A DNA stretch of 64,000 nt from Oreocharis arfaki (lineage: Eukaryota > Chordata > Aves > Passeriformes > Paramythiidae), in NCBI GenBank assembly GCA_013398015.1, contig VZRR01005744.1, positions 248,001-312,000 of the forward strand, written 5' to 3'. Positions 35,701-43,400 of the stretch are shown piece after piece (within the stretch, counting starts at the first letter, position 1; the number at the start of each line of letters is the position of its first letter). Made by a program: the position numbers and the translations under genes. The notes below the pieces were generated by a model. That model was given only the letters and a program-made list of their open reading frames with translations. It was not told the origin of the DNA and did not search any database.

Positions 35701-38331
35701 CACCCAGGGCACCTTCCAGCACGAGTCTCTGCTGCAGTTTGCCACAGGTGAGGGGTCTCTGACAGGAGAGCCTGGTCAGCCCCTGAGGAAGCTCAGGCTC
35801 CATCTGCCCCGTGCACCATCCCCGATCTGGGAATGGAGCTGCGTGTGGGGGTGCTGTGGGCTGCTGCTCACCGTTCCCCCCGGCAGGGGAGCTCCTGCGG
35901 GTCACCCACCTCGCCCGGGACGCGGATGGCGCTGGCGCTCTGCGGCTGGACAGCGTCATCAGCGGCTCCGTGCCGGAGAGCTTCGGCGATGCCGTGGTGC
36001 TGCTGCAGGTGCTGGCACTGCCCATTATCCCCGGACCCCATGGGAGGTGGGAGCATGGGGGGATCCATGGCCTGATCCCTCCCTGCCTCTCCCCAGGACT
36101 TCAGCGAGCGCTACGTGCGGACGGGCGCGGGGCAGCTCTCCGGGGGCTCTGTGCAGAGCTTTCTGCGGGATGGACGCCTCGTCCATGTCCACTGCAATCA
36201 CACCATCGTGTTCGACCCCCCCGTGGGGCCACAGCCCCCCCGGGTGCAGCACCTCCGGGCCCGAGCCATCACAGCCTCCTATGACCCAGCCAAAGAGGAG
36301 CTCCACTTCCAGCTCCGTGCCTCGCTTGATGCAGGTAACCGGGAGAGTCCCAAGGATGGAGGTGGATCCATTATCAGTTCTGGGTGTCTGTGAGGGTGCA
36401 AAGGCCACGTCCCTGCAGTGACATGTCACTTCTCATTCTCTCTGCTCAATTCACAGGGGCTGATAGAGACCAGTGCCCACTGGGATTCATCCCGGACCCT
36501 GGGCAGCTGTACTGCGCTGGTATGGACACTTCCTGAGGGGGCATGTGGATGGCAAGGGGCACCTGGTGCCAGTTCCCTGTTCCCCCAACCCTGTCCTCTG
36601 TCTGCTCCCCAGATGTTGATGAATGCACCAAGGGGTCCCACGCCTGCCGCTACAACCAGATCTGCCAGAACGCCGCCGGGTCCTACCGCTGCTCCTGCCC
36701 TCCTGGCTACCGCACACTGGGCGTGGGCTGGCCATGCTTGGGTATGAGCTGGGCTCTCAGGGTCCGTGCTCAGCCCTGATTTGCTCCAGCCTCAGTTTCC
36801 CCCATCCAGCTGCAGCTTCCCACCTCTTTCCTCCCCCAGATGTCAATGAGTGCCTGCAGTTTCCCCCACCGTGTGCCTTTGAGTGCCGCAACCTGCGGGG
36901 TTCCTACGAGTGCCTGTGCCCCGCTGGCAGGACCCTGCTGCCAGGTGGACAGTGTGGCACAGCAGCGGTGGATGGAGGAGACAGGACGGGCAGCATGCCC
37001 CGGGACACCCCACTGCGCTGGCAGGGGCCGAGCAGCCACCCACGGGGACGACCCTTCTACGCTCAGCTCGCCCTGCGCCGTGTGGCGAAGGATGCAGGGA
37101 TGGGTGCCAGGGGCCCCCCCTGCCCCACAGGCTACATCAGGAGGAATGGCACCTGCACTGGTGAGTGTGCATTGGGGAAGGGTGTTGGAAGGAGTTCAGA
37201 GGCCACTTTGTCCCCAAAAGGTACCTTGTGTCCTTGCTGCCCTGCCCACCGCTTTGTGCCCTGTGGTCTTTGCTGTTCTGGGAAGCAGAGGCGAGAGCCA
37301 GGTTGGCCCAAGGCAGTGGCACCAGAGGGGACTGATCCTTCCTGTCTTGCCTTCACCCTTTCTTGGCCTGCAGACCTCGATGAGTGCCAGACACTGAACC
37401 AGTGCCAGCACGAGTGCAGGAACAGCCCGGGCAGCTACCGCTGCCTCTGCCCCCCCGGCTACCGGCTGCTGTCCAACGGGAAGACCTGCCATGGTCAGTG
37501 CAGGGGTGCCAGGGGGGTGCCCAGTCCCCATGATGCCCTGGGTGTCATCATCTTAGGGCTGCGAGTCTTTCTCCTTTTTTGGGAGGGTTGTTCCCAGACT
37601 CAGCACTGCACAGTCTGTTTGCTCATGTCTCACTGCCTCAGCGTCCAGGCAGATGTGGGAGGGTGGGGGAGCCGGGGATTGAACCCCTATCTCAGCCATG
37701 GGCACCCCAGCACCGCCAGACCTGTCACCTCTCTCCCTACAGATGTGGATGAGTGCGTGGAGGGCGCAATCCAGTGTGGCTCGAGCCAGATGTGCTTCAA
37801 CACCCGTGGAGGTGCCCGGTGCATGGATGTGCCGTGCCCGGCCGGCTACCGGAGAGGCTCCAGCCCAGGGTGAGTCGTGCTGCGAGACTGGGGGTGCCCA
37901 TCTGTCTCTCCTCATGTCACCATGAACCCGAGCGTGCTGTCCGCTCTCTGGCGCCCCCCGTATCCCACATTCCCCATCTCTCATGCAGGCTGTGCGTGGG
38001 TCGCTGCCCCCCGTTCTGCGACCCGGCCGGCCCCCCCACGCTGCAGTACCAGGTGCTCCCCCTGCCCCTCGGCATCGCTGCCCGCCGGGACGTGGTGCAC
38101 CTCACCTCGGCCGCCGCCCTGCGCCACAGCCCCGTCTTCAGGCTGCTGGAGCAGGACCCCGACAGCCTCTTCGCCGTCCGCACCGAGCAGGGCCACGGCA
38201 TCATCTCCACCCTGCGGCCGCTGCGGGAGCCCGGAACCCACCGGCTCAAGGTGCAGGCGCTGGTCCCAGGCGGGCAGCGAGCACCCAGCGTCTTCCTCCT
38301 CCTAATCTCCGTCTCCCCCTACCCTTACTGA
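5889..38331 (+). CDS. HMCN2: Hemicentin-2, complete, 79 coding exons
   Basis: Hemicentins are secreted extracellular-matrix proteins (fibulin-6 family) that assemble at basement membranes and help cells and tissues adhere. The gene reads continuously through 79 coding exons, all with GT donors and AG acceptors, to a TGA at 38329-38331; total coding length is 12,186 nt (4,061 residues). Domain order is signal peptide (about 1-20), VWA (about 27-215), linker, 33 Ig domains (about 419-3478), G2F (about 3479-3694), four EGF modules (about 3716-3947) and a fibulin-type C-terminal domain. No thrombospondin type 1 repeats lie between the last Ig and G2F, which separates HMCN2 from HMCN1. Introns run from 66 to about 1,280 nt. 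The start is the ATG at 5889, with A at -3 and a hydrophobic leader. Human HMCN2 is about 5,000 residues with around 40 Ig domains (from memory), so this copy is shorter. Every Ig has its two cysteines, which argues for a working gene. Exact splice sites need transcripts. Confidence 0.93.
9067..9870 (+). other. HMCN2: HMCN2 exons 6-8: hemicentin linker between VWA and first Ig
   Basis: Exons: 9067-9173, 9383-9503, 9598-9870 (residues about 252-418). This conserved hemicentin region contains the segments SGRHSLRITGISNVNF and LPVSVLVNCTGL. Exon 8 carries candidate N-glycosylation sites (NCT, NTS) and a serine-rich loop. The module sits between VWA and Ig domains and has no enzymatic motif. It ends on a phase-1 intron, as all but one of the Ig-array junctions that follow do. 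Confidence 0.85.
10012..13590 (+). other. HMCN2: HMCN2 exons 9-17: Ig domains 1-5
   Basis: Exons: 10012-10156, 10437-10558 (Ig1); 10646-10918 (Ig2, one exon); 11023-11164, 11718-11845 (Ig3); 12050-12163, 12294-12443 (Ig4); 13096-13290, 13495-13590 (Ig5). Each domain shows the B-strand Cys, a C-strand Trp and the F-strand motif Y-x-C. Ig1 is the exception: its C-strand reads FRLQL, with no Trp. Domain-boundary introns are phase 1; introns inside domains are phase 2 (Ig1, Ig3) or phase 1 (Ig4, Ig5). Intron 15 (12444-13095) and intron 12 (11165-11717) are the longest here and hold no further Ig exon that I can see. Confidence 0.88.
11868..11957. repeat. 45-base tandem duplication in HMCN2 intron 13
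   Basis: Two adjacent copies (11868-11912 and 11913-11957) start with CAGCACACTGGG and share ATGGGGCTG and GTGTGAT blocks, with a handful of substitutions. They lie wholly within the intron between exons 13 and 14. Confidence 0.85.
13943..18505 (+). other. HMCN2: HMCN2 exons 18-27: Ig domains 6-10
   Basis: Exons: 13943-14067, 14347-14491 (Ig6); 14617-14729, 14977-15133 (Ig7); 15314-15476, 16757-16884 (Ig8); 17012-17120, 17395-17564 (Ig9); 18122-18217, 18329-18505 (Ig10). All ten exons keep one reading frame, and both Ig cysteines and the C-strand Trp are present in each domain. Intron positions inside the fold shift: just after the C-strand in Ig7, between the G-P-P turn and the Trp in Ig9, and before the DITW strand in Ig10. 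Intron 22 (15477-16756), inside Ig8, is the largest intron of the gene at 1.28 kb and shows no coding remnant. Confidence 0.88.
18506..19528 (+). pseudogene. HMCN2 intron 27 with possible decayed Ig half-exon
   Basis: At about 18650-18785, after a usable acceptor (CCAG ending 18659), one frame reads HPPVFIPNDVLESHGPVDGY, then CQVPITGSPTHHPF, then a TGA. This follows the hemicentin Ig first-half pattern: PPxF, then VLE, then Cys, then G-x-P. It is one base out of the phase needed to follow exon 27, and the stop lies where the C-strand should continue. No second half with a Y-x-C motif was found downstream. The resemblance is suggestive only; it could be chance. Confidence 0.35.
19529..24880 (+). 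other. HMCN2: HMCN2 exons 28-40: Ig domains 11-17
   Basis: Exons: 19529-19648, 19813-19974 (Ig11); 20184-20465 (Ig12, one exon); 21024-21191, 21354-21467 (Ig13); 21651-21737, 22244-22429 (Ig14); 22826-22993, 23378-23491 (Ig15); 23634-23776, 23930-24080 (Ig16); 24301-24519, 24767-24880 (Ig17). Exon 29 begins with GTGAGC straight after its AG, a donor-like sequence, but the frame and the Ig C'-D strands support this start. Exon 33 is the shortest Ig exon here (87 nt), with its intron placed just before the G-N-P-Q-P turn. Ig17 has a long first half rich in Glu and Asp between the A and B strands. Confidence 0.88.
23561..23620. repeat. Decamer tandem array, six copies, before HMCN2 exon 37
   Basis: The unit TCCCTTTTGC repeats six times without a gap; only the last base of the final copy differs (T for C). 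The array ends 13 bases before exon 37 starts at 23634, so it supplies much of the pyrimidine tract for that acceptor. Confidence 0.95.
24947..30073 (+). other. HMCN2: HMCN2 exons 41-55: Ig domains 18-25
   Basis: Exons: 24947-25134, 25314-25410 (Ig18); 25655-25816, 26183-26296 (Ig19); 26405-26536, 27010-27153 (Ig20); 27254-27413, 27740-27864 (Ig21); 27950-28133, 28309-28406 (Ig22); 28706-28978 (Ig23, one exon); 29076-29266, 29342-29423 (Ig24); 29674-29810, 29932-30073 (Ig25). All domains keep Cys-Trp-Cys. The acceptor of exon 43 (AG at 25653-25654) follows a purine-rich tract and is the weakest in the gene, so that start is the least certain. The intron between exons 40 and 41 is only 66 nt, near the lower limit for vertebrates. 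Confidence 0.87.
30281..34490 (+). other. HMCN2: HMCN2 exons 56-69: Ig domains 26-33
   Basis: Exons: 30281-30428, 30642-30769 (Ig26); 30896-31052, 31170-31291 (Ig27); 31526-31690, 31783-31890 (Ig28); 31968-32102, 32396-32530 (Ig29); 32648-32832 and first part of 33131-33344 (Ig30); rest of 33131-33344 and 33507-33641 (Ig31); 33714-33904, 33992-34073 (Ig32); 34221-34490 (Ig33, one exon). Exon 65 joins the end of Ig30 and the start of Ig31 without the usual boundary intron. The array then leads straight into the G2F domain. Confidence 0.88.
34929..34934 (+). terminator. Intronic AATAAA in HMCN2 intron 69
   Basis: A canonical polyadenylation hexamer lies in the 766-base intron between the last Ig exon and the G2F domain. 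Reading through the exon 69 donor reaches a TGA at about 34571-34573, so use of this signal would give a protein ending after the Ig array. There is no evidence that it is used. Confidence 0.2.
35257..36334 (+). other. HMCN2: HMCN2 exons 70-73: G2F (nidogen G2-like) domain
   Basis: Exons: 35257-35406, 35610-35747, 35887-36008, 36097-36334 (residues about 3479-3694). The start VRGSLVGVINGHEL and later segments such as GSVPESFGDAVVLLQDF and SYDPAKEELHF are characteristic of the 11-stranded G2F beta-barrel shared by nidogens and hemicentins. In nidogen this fold binds collagen IV and perlecan; a matrix-binding role here is inferred from the family. The domain follows Ig33 directly, as expected for HMCN2. 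Confidence 0.9.
36457..37869 (+). other. HMCN2: HMCN2 exons 74-78: linker and four calcium-binding EGF modules
   Basis: Exons: 36457-36519 (linker), 36613-36741 (EGF1), 36840-37160 (EGF2 plus insert), 37374-37493 (EGF3), 37743-37869 (EGF4, running into the C-terminal domain). Each EGF opens with the calcium-binding signature D-(V/L)-(D/N)-E-C: DVDEC, DVNEC, DLDEC, DVDEC. Exon 76 is long (321 nt) because about 60 low-similarity residues separate EGF2 from a short Cys-containing piece, CPTGYIRRNGTC, that leads to EGF3. All these introns are phase 1 until the last (phase 2). Confidence 0.9.
37989..38331 (+). other. HMCN2: HMCN2 exon 79: fibulin-type C-terminal domain and stop
   Basis: The final coding exon encodes about 114 residues that share the fibulin/hemicentin C-terminal module, with LPLPLGIAARRDVVHLTS, an FRLLEQDP segment and the terminal FLLLISVSPYPY followed by TGA at 38329-38331. 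In fibulins this module takes part in matrix assembly. The exon is GC-rich, but its frame is unbroken. Confidence 0.9.
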
Positions 38332-39759
38332 CATAGCCGAGGGACAGGAGGGGACGCAGGGTCGTTTCTCCTCCTGTCCCTCCCCACCCCGTCGGTGGGG
38401 CACGTGGCTCAGGGAGCGCTGAGCTTGTACCTCTTTCTCTCCCTCCCAGACACCCTCTCACCCCTCAGCTGTGTTCCCTTTGCCCAGGGCCGGGCCCTGA
38501 CTCAGCAGGAGTCAGGATCCCAGGGGGGATAAGATGTCCCACCAATCTCTTGCAATCAGGTCCCGGATCCCAGAACAAACACAGCTTTGGATGGCCTTGG
38601 CCACTCTCAGTCCCCAAATGTGGGGGTGGGAAGATGAACTGGGTGACAGTGGCCAGTGAGGGACCCACCGGGGTGCAAGGAGGGCTTCCCTGGGCTGGGG
38701 AGGGTGTGGGACACCCCAGCATTAACCATGAATTAAATTGAAATAGTCTTTCTGTTTGGTTTTTAAAATTCACTTGGTTTCTGTGCAGTCTTATTGATTT
38801 ATGAAGGTGTTTTCTGGCTAAATATCAGCTGTGCCTGAGGAAGGCAGCTTCCTTCAGTGTGTGGGAGAATTCCCAGGGCTTTGGACACCTCCCTGCCTGG
38901 CCTTGGACCATAAAAGGGAGGTTGTCTGGATGTGGCAATGCCAGAAGGCCAATGTCCAGCCCCTGAAGGTCCAATCCTGCCCCGATGTCAAGTCCCTCAA
39001 GCAGCACAAGCAGGATGTGGCCTCTCTGCACATGGTGAAGATGGAAGCTGTTCCCAAAACACTGTCTCAGTCCTAGCTGATGCTGTGGGATGGGGGGTGC
39101 TGGCCCCAGGATACATGAGCCCACGGTCACCAGGGCTGGGCCAGAGAGGCTGATGGTGGCTGTGCACCTTCCGTGGCCAGATCCTGTCACTGGAGCTGGC
39201 TCTTGCTGCACCTGGTTGAGATTCCCCTAAAAATCTCTGTCCTTTGAGATGGAGCTTTCCTGTCCTCCAAAGCCAGGTCTGCTGTGGGTCTGGGGTGCTC
39301 GGGGCATGTACGAGGGGGAAAGGTGAGTTTGGCTCCATGCACAGCCCTCTGCCTTGTCCCCTCCTGCCCATCCTGGCTCTTGCATCACCTCCTGATGGAG
39401 GTTCGAATAAATCCCCCTTCTTGCTGGTCAGGGAGGAAAGTCAGGTGCTGCAGAGCACCGTCTCTCTGCTCCCATTTTCCCACTCCTCGGGGGCAGGTGA
39501 CTCCATGGAGTCCCCCCAGCGACACCCCTGGGTGCTCTGTGGAGGTCGCTGAGGAGGTCAGGAGTGGGGGACAGCGGTGGCAGCACCCAGAGCGGCCATG
39601 CAGGGGCTGGGGCTGGGCACTGGCTCCATCCTGGCCCGGGGGCAGCTTCTCCCCCCGTTCTGCCTGGCACCCCGCGGGCAGGAGGAGCGCAGGACCTCTC
39701 CCGGGGACGGTGCCCAAGAGGGGACTGTCCTGCGGCGGCTCCGCCTGCCTGCGCCCGGT
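38332..39759 (+). other. HMCN2 3' UTR/3' flank and ASS1 upstream region
   Basis: No coding frame with homology lies here. The first part is presumably HMCN2 3' UTR. Candidate polyadenylation signals are ATTAAA at 38732-38737 and AATAAA at 39406-39411; the second would give a 3' UTR of about 1.1 kb. From about 39560 the sequence becomes CpG-rich and merges into the ASS1 promoter. Confidence 0.5.
39406..39411 (+). terminator. HMCN2: Candidate HMCN2 polyadenylation signal AATAAA
   Basis: This is the first canonical AATAAA found after the HMCN2 stop codon, with G/T-containing sequence just downstream. An alternative is ATTAAA at 38732-38737. Which is used cannot be told without transcript ends. 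Confidence 0.4.
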
Positions 39760-39800
39760 TATAAAGGGGGAGGAGGAGGGGGGAGGATGCTCCAGGCACC
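39560..39800 (+). promoter_or_regulatory. ASS1: ASS1 core promoter with TATA box
   Basis: A TATAAAG element (TATAAA at 39760-39765) sits just after a GC-rich block that includes GGCGG/CCGCC cores at about 39731-39745. Initiation would be expected about 25-30 bases downstream, near 39790. The mammalian ASS1 promoter is likewise known to have a TATA box with upstream GC boxes. The position between the HMCN2 end and the ASS1 leader exon fits. Confidence 0.65.
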
Positions 39801-39838
39801 GGACCGGAGCACCGAGGGCAGCCGGACACGAGGAGTGC
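39790..39838 (+). other. ASS1: ASS1 untranslated leader exon (predicted)
   Basis: A consensus donor (GTGAGTG) begins at 39839, about 75 bases after the TATA box. A short non-coding first exon from about 39790 to 39838 would splice to the coding exon at 42325, leaving a brief 5' UTR that ends CACC before the ATG. A non-coding first exon is also the arrangement in human ASS1. The 5' end is approximate. Confidence 0.5.
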
Positions 39839-42324
39839 GTGAGTGCGGGCATGGCTATGGGGGGAGAGGGGAAAGGGGTCCTTTGCCTTGGGAGATGTCC
39901 GCTCACCCTGTCTGTCCCGTTTCCACCCACCCACGGGTGTCCCCCACCCCTGGGTGCTGGAGCAGGGCAGTGGGGTGCCAGCCCCTTCCCAGCGCTGTGC
40001 AGACTGCAGTCAAGCCCTTCGTAGCTCAGTTTGGGATGGGGGGGAGGGGGGATTCCAAGTGAGTCCCACTTCCCCTGAGGGTCCCCTCGGCCACCCTCAG
40101 GGAGGGGAGCTGAGACCTCAGCCGGCATCACCTCGTGCTCTCTCCCCTCTGCTCTGGGGATTTTGGAAGGCAGGATGGGACCTCCACGAGGTGGAGTAGT
40201 GATGGTGAGGAAAACCCCAGTACCAGCGAGCACACGCCTCTGCTGCACGAACCCCTGGAACGGCTGTTCCTGTCCCTCCTGCCCGCCTTTGCCCCTGTCC
40301 TTGCCCCTCCTGCCCATCCCTGCCTCTCCTGCCTGCCCCATCGCAGCCCACAGGCAGCAGCCCGCCTGTTCTTCCAGCCCGGCTGGCGAAGACAGTTCCT
40401 CTCTTGACCAAAGTTTCAGGCTTTTCATTCCCCTCCCTCTTTATATTTATTTCTTGAGTTTAAAACCGAAAGCGCGGTGTTCCTTTGGCGTAGGGCAGCC
40501 CCGGTCTCTCCAGCAAAATCCCTGCCCCAACTCACACGGAAATTGCTACGGAATAATAATAAGGGCCGAGAAAGTCCCGCTGCCTTCCCCTTCACTGAGC
40601 TTTGTTTGCTCTGATTTATTGTCACCGAACGTTGAAACTTCGGGGCTCTCCCTTCCTGGGCAGGCGGGCTTGGCACGAGCCCTGTTCCCAGAGCTGGGAA
40701 TGATGGCGGCCCCACCCCCTTTCTGGGATGCAGGATGCGTCTCCAGGGCAAGGTGCCCTCAGGCCCTTCGGGCATTGCGACATCGGGACGTGTCTGAGCA
40801 GGCAAGAGCTGGAGGCATTTCCCTATCGCACTGCTCGGCCACTTGCAGAGCGAGCGGGCCTGGCCTCGGAGGTGCTTACTCAGGCTGGCAACCATAACAG
40901 CGATGCTGGTGGCCAGGGCGGGGATGAGTTTAGGAGTGAAGGAGGGAAGTTGTCTCAAAACGAGCCGCAGCGTCAGGGTTGGGCTGGGCCCTTCTGGGAA
41001 GTGCGACAGCCTTCCTGTAAATGCCCCGTGAGGAAGGGACGGCTGAACCTCGCCGGGCAGCGACCCAGCTTGGCACGGCCGCGGGGACCCACGAGCAGGG
41101 AAACGCTGCTTGCACAAGCCTGGGCAGCGGGCGCTGCCTGCGCGGCAGCCCGACGGGCACGGGCAGGCGCGGGGAGCCGGAGGGAGGGCACGGGGCTGCC
41201 AGACACCTTTGTTCCTCAGCAAGAACCTGGCAGCAGCAGGGCAGAGCCCACCCCTAGCTGGCCCCACGCCGTGCCCCGTGGGGTGCTGGCTCCACACCAA
41301 GCCGGCAGAACCAGGGTGCTGCGGCACACCCCGGCATGACCGCATCCCACTGGGAGAGGTGCTGGGTGGGCCAGCCTGGAGCGGCCCGGCACGGCGCCTT
41401 CCCGGCCTGCAGGAGCAGGATTGTGCTGACTTGGCAGCAGCAGTGTGAAAGTTGCTCAGGACAGGGTTTGGCCGGCTCCGCCGTCCACCTCCCCCGGCCA
41501 AGGGTCAGCTGGCATCGCCTCTTCGCAGCCCTGGGATTCACAGACTGGCCCAGGGACTGCAGGGACAGCCTGGAGCCCCTTCCTGCCCAGGATCTCCAAC
41601 CCTCCCCTGAGATCCAGGCTGCTGCGTCCTTCACCATCTCCTGTTGTGGGCTGAAGTCCTCGATACCCGTGGCTGGAGGGTGAGGGGCACTGAATCCCCA
41701 CGTAAGTGTTTCGTGCTGGCAGAAAACACATGCAGCGCAATTAGAACAAATGCCCCGCGAGCATTAATTAGACTTGGGGCTGGGCTGGGCTCTGGGCAAT
41801 GCTGCCAAGCCCCCCAGCCCTGCAGCCGGTGCAGGCCAGGCAGTGCTGGTGGGCACTGGGGGCTGAGCCAGTGGCAGCTCTCTGCAGGCGGCCGGGACGT
41901 GCTGGGTCGTGCCAGAGCAAGGCACTGAGCTGTGCCTCTACCACGGCCGGGCGCCTGCGCCTGAGCCACGGCTCCCCAGCATTGCAGAGCACTTGCAGAG
42001 CGTGGGGCAGGCTGTGCTGGGGCTGCCATCACGGAGAAAAGGTAAGAGCAAAACAGCCCTCGTGGCTGCCCTGGCCTCCTCCATCGCCCAGCCACCACCG
42101 GGTGCACAGCTTGGTGCGCAGGCAGGGCGTCCTCCCTGGCTGAGAGCCACAACCTGGACGCTGTCCCAGTGCCAGGGCTTTTCCTTCTGCCCCAGCCCTG
42201 CCCTGGCTCCCTGCAGCCTGGGAGGGCTTTTTGTTCAGCTGGTCCTTCCTGATGCCGTGGCTGATGGCTGCAGTAAGGGCAGGGGCTGGTGGCATCATGA
42301 CCTCCTTTCACTTTGCTTTGGCAG
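39839..42324 (+). other. ASS1: ASS1 intron 1
   Basis: No coding homology was found. Long open frames here, mostly on the minus strand, are by-products of high GC. An AT-richer block at about 40495-40640 contrasts with the surroundings. A CpG-dense block lies at about 41020-41215, and a TAATTA-containing segment at about 41735-41775. These may be regulatory. Confidence 0.5.
41020..41215. promoter_or_regulatory. Intragenic CpG-dense block in ASS1 intron 1
   Basis: CG dinucleotides are frequent across this segment, as in a CpG island, but no exon or TATA box is attached to it. It could be an alternative start region, an orphan island or an enhancer. This is judged by eye, without a computed observed/expected ratio. 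Confidence 0.3.
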
Positions 42325-43400
42325 CACCATGGCTCAGTCCAAGGGCACAGTGGTCCTTGCCTACAGTGGGGGTCTCGACACCTCCTGCATCCTGGTGTGG
42401 CTGAAGGAGCAGGGCTACGACGTTGTCGCCTACCTGGTGAGCTCTGAGCTGAGCCCTGTCCCAGGAACCCTGTCCCCAGGGGCTGGGGATGGAGGGGGTG
42501 CTGGGCCATTGCTCTGAGGGGGCTTGGGTGGGCAGGGGGGGTCCTGGTGTGTGCATGGCTGTGGTGGTGACCCTGCTCACACCGATTAACCACGGCCTGA
42601 GCTCTACTGAGCTGCCAGCCCTGTGTGGCACAGCCTGTCCCTGCCAGCTAACAACCCTCTGCTAATGAAGGCAGGGAATTGGGACAGAGCCAAAGGGCTT
42701 GGCAGAGGGGGGCATGGCCCTGAGATATCCATCTTGGGGGGTGGAACTCCCCTCCTGACTGTCCTGGGTGGCCTCAAGCCCAGCCAGCATGGTCTCTGTC
42801 ATGCCTTGCCTGATGCCCTGTGCCAAACTGGGCTTGCACTGGGTTTTGCGGTCTTGTTTCACACCGAGTCTTGGTGGTTTCCTGCTTTCCAGGCCAACAT
42901 TGGGCAGAAGGAAGATTTTGAGGCAGCACGAAAGAAAGCACTGGCATTGGGGACCAAGAAGGTAACGGTGTCCCTCCCTGCTTCTGGGGGCTTTGGGTTC
43001 CCCCTGCTCCCCACCACGGGGGTGAATCCTGTGGAGAGCGGACAGTGCCAACGAGAAATCCCCTCTCCAGAGGTTTTGCCCCAAAGCCTTTTTAGCAGCA
43101 CTTAGGGAAAGGGAGGCAAAGAGACTTTTCACTGCACTGTTCCTAAAACTCCCGAGGACTGGGTTCCCCCTTAGCACCCTTCCCAGCAGGAATGTCCCTC
43201 CGTGCCGGCAGGTTTACATCGAGGACATCAGCAGGGAGTTTGTGGAGGAGTTCATCTGGCCGGCGGTCCAGGCCAACGCGCTCTACGAGGATCGGTACCT
43301 GCTGGGCACGGCCCTGGCACGGCCCTGCATCGCCCGCAAGCTCGTGGAGATAGCCCAGCGTGAGGGAGCCCAGTACGTCGCCCACGGGGCCACGGGCAAG
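42325..43400 (+). other. ASS1: ASS1 coding exons 1-3: N-terminal nucleotide-binding domain
   Basis: Exon 1 (42325-42436; coding from 42329) encodes residues 1-36 with the ATP P-loop. Exon 2 (42893-42961) encodes residues 37-59, beginning ANIGQKEDF. Exon 3 (43212-43400) encodes residues 60-122, including the citrulline-binding RYLLGTALARP segment, and ends at GATGK. All three junctions are phase 0 and have good acceptors and donors. Confidence 0.95.

Noticed and set aside
39385..40428. Minus-strand open frame of 347 codons over the ASS1 promoter
   Set aside because: There is no domain similarity, and it covers a TATA promoter and leader exon on the + strand.
40425..41501. Minus-strand open frame of 358 codons in ASS1 intron 1
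   Set aside because: It has no recognisable domain, and its composition is that of GC-rich non-coding DNA. Several similar long antisense frames exist in the window.
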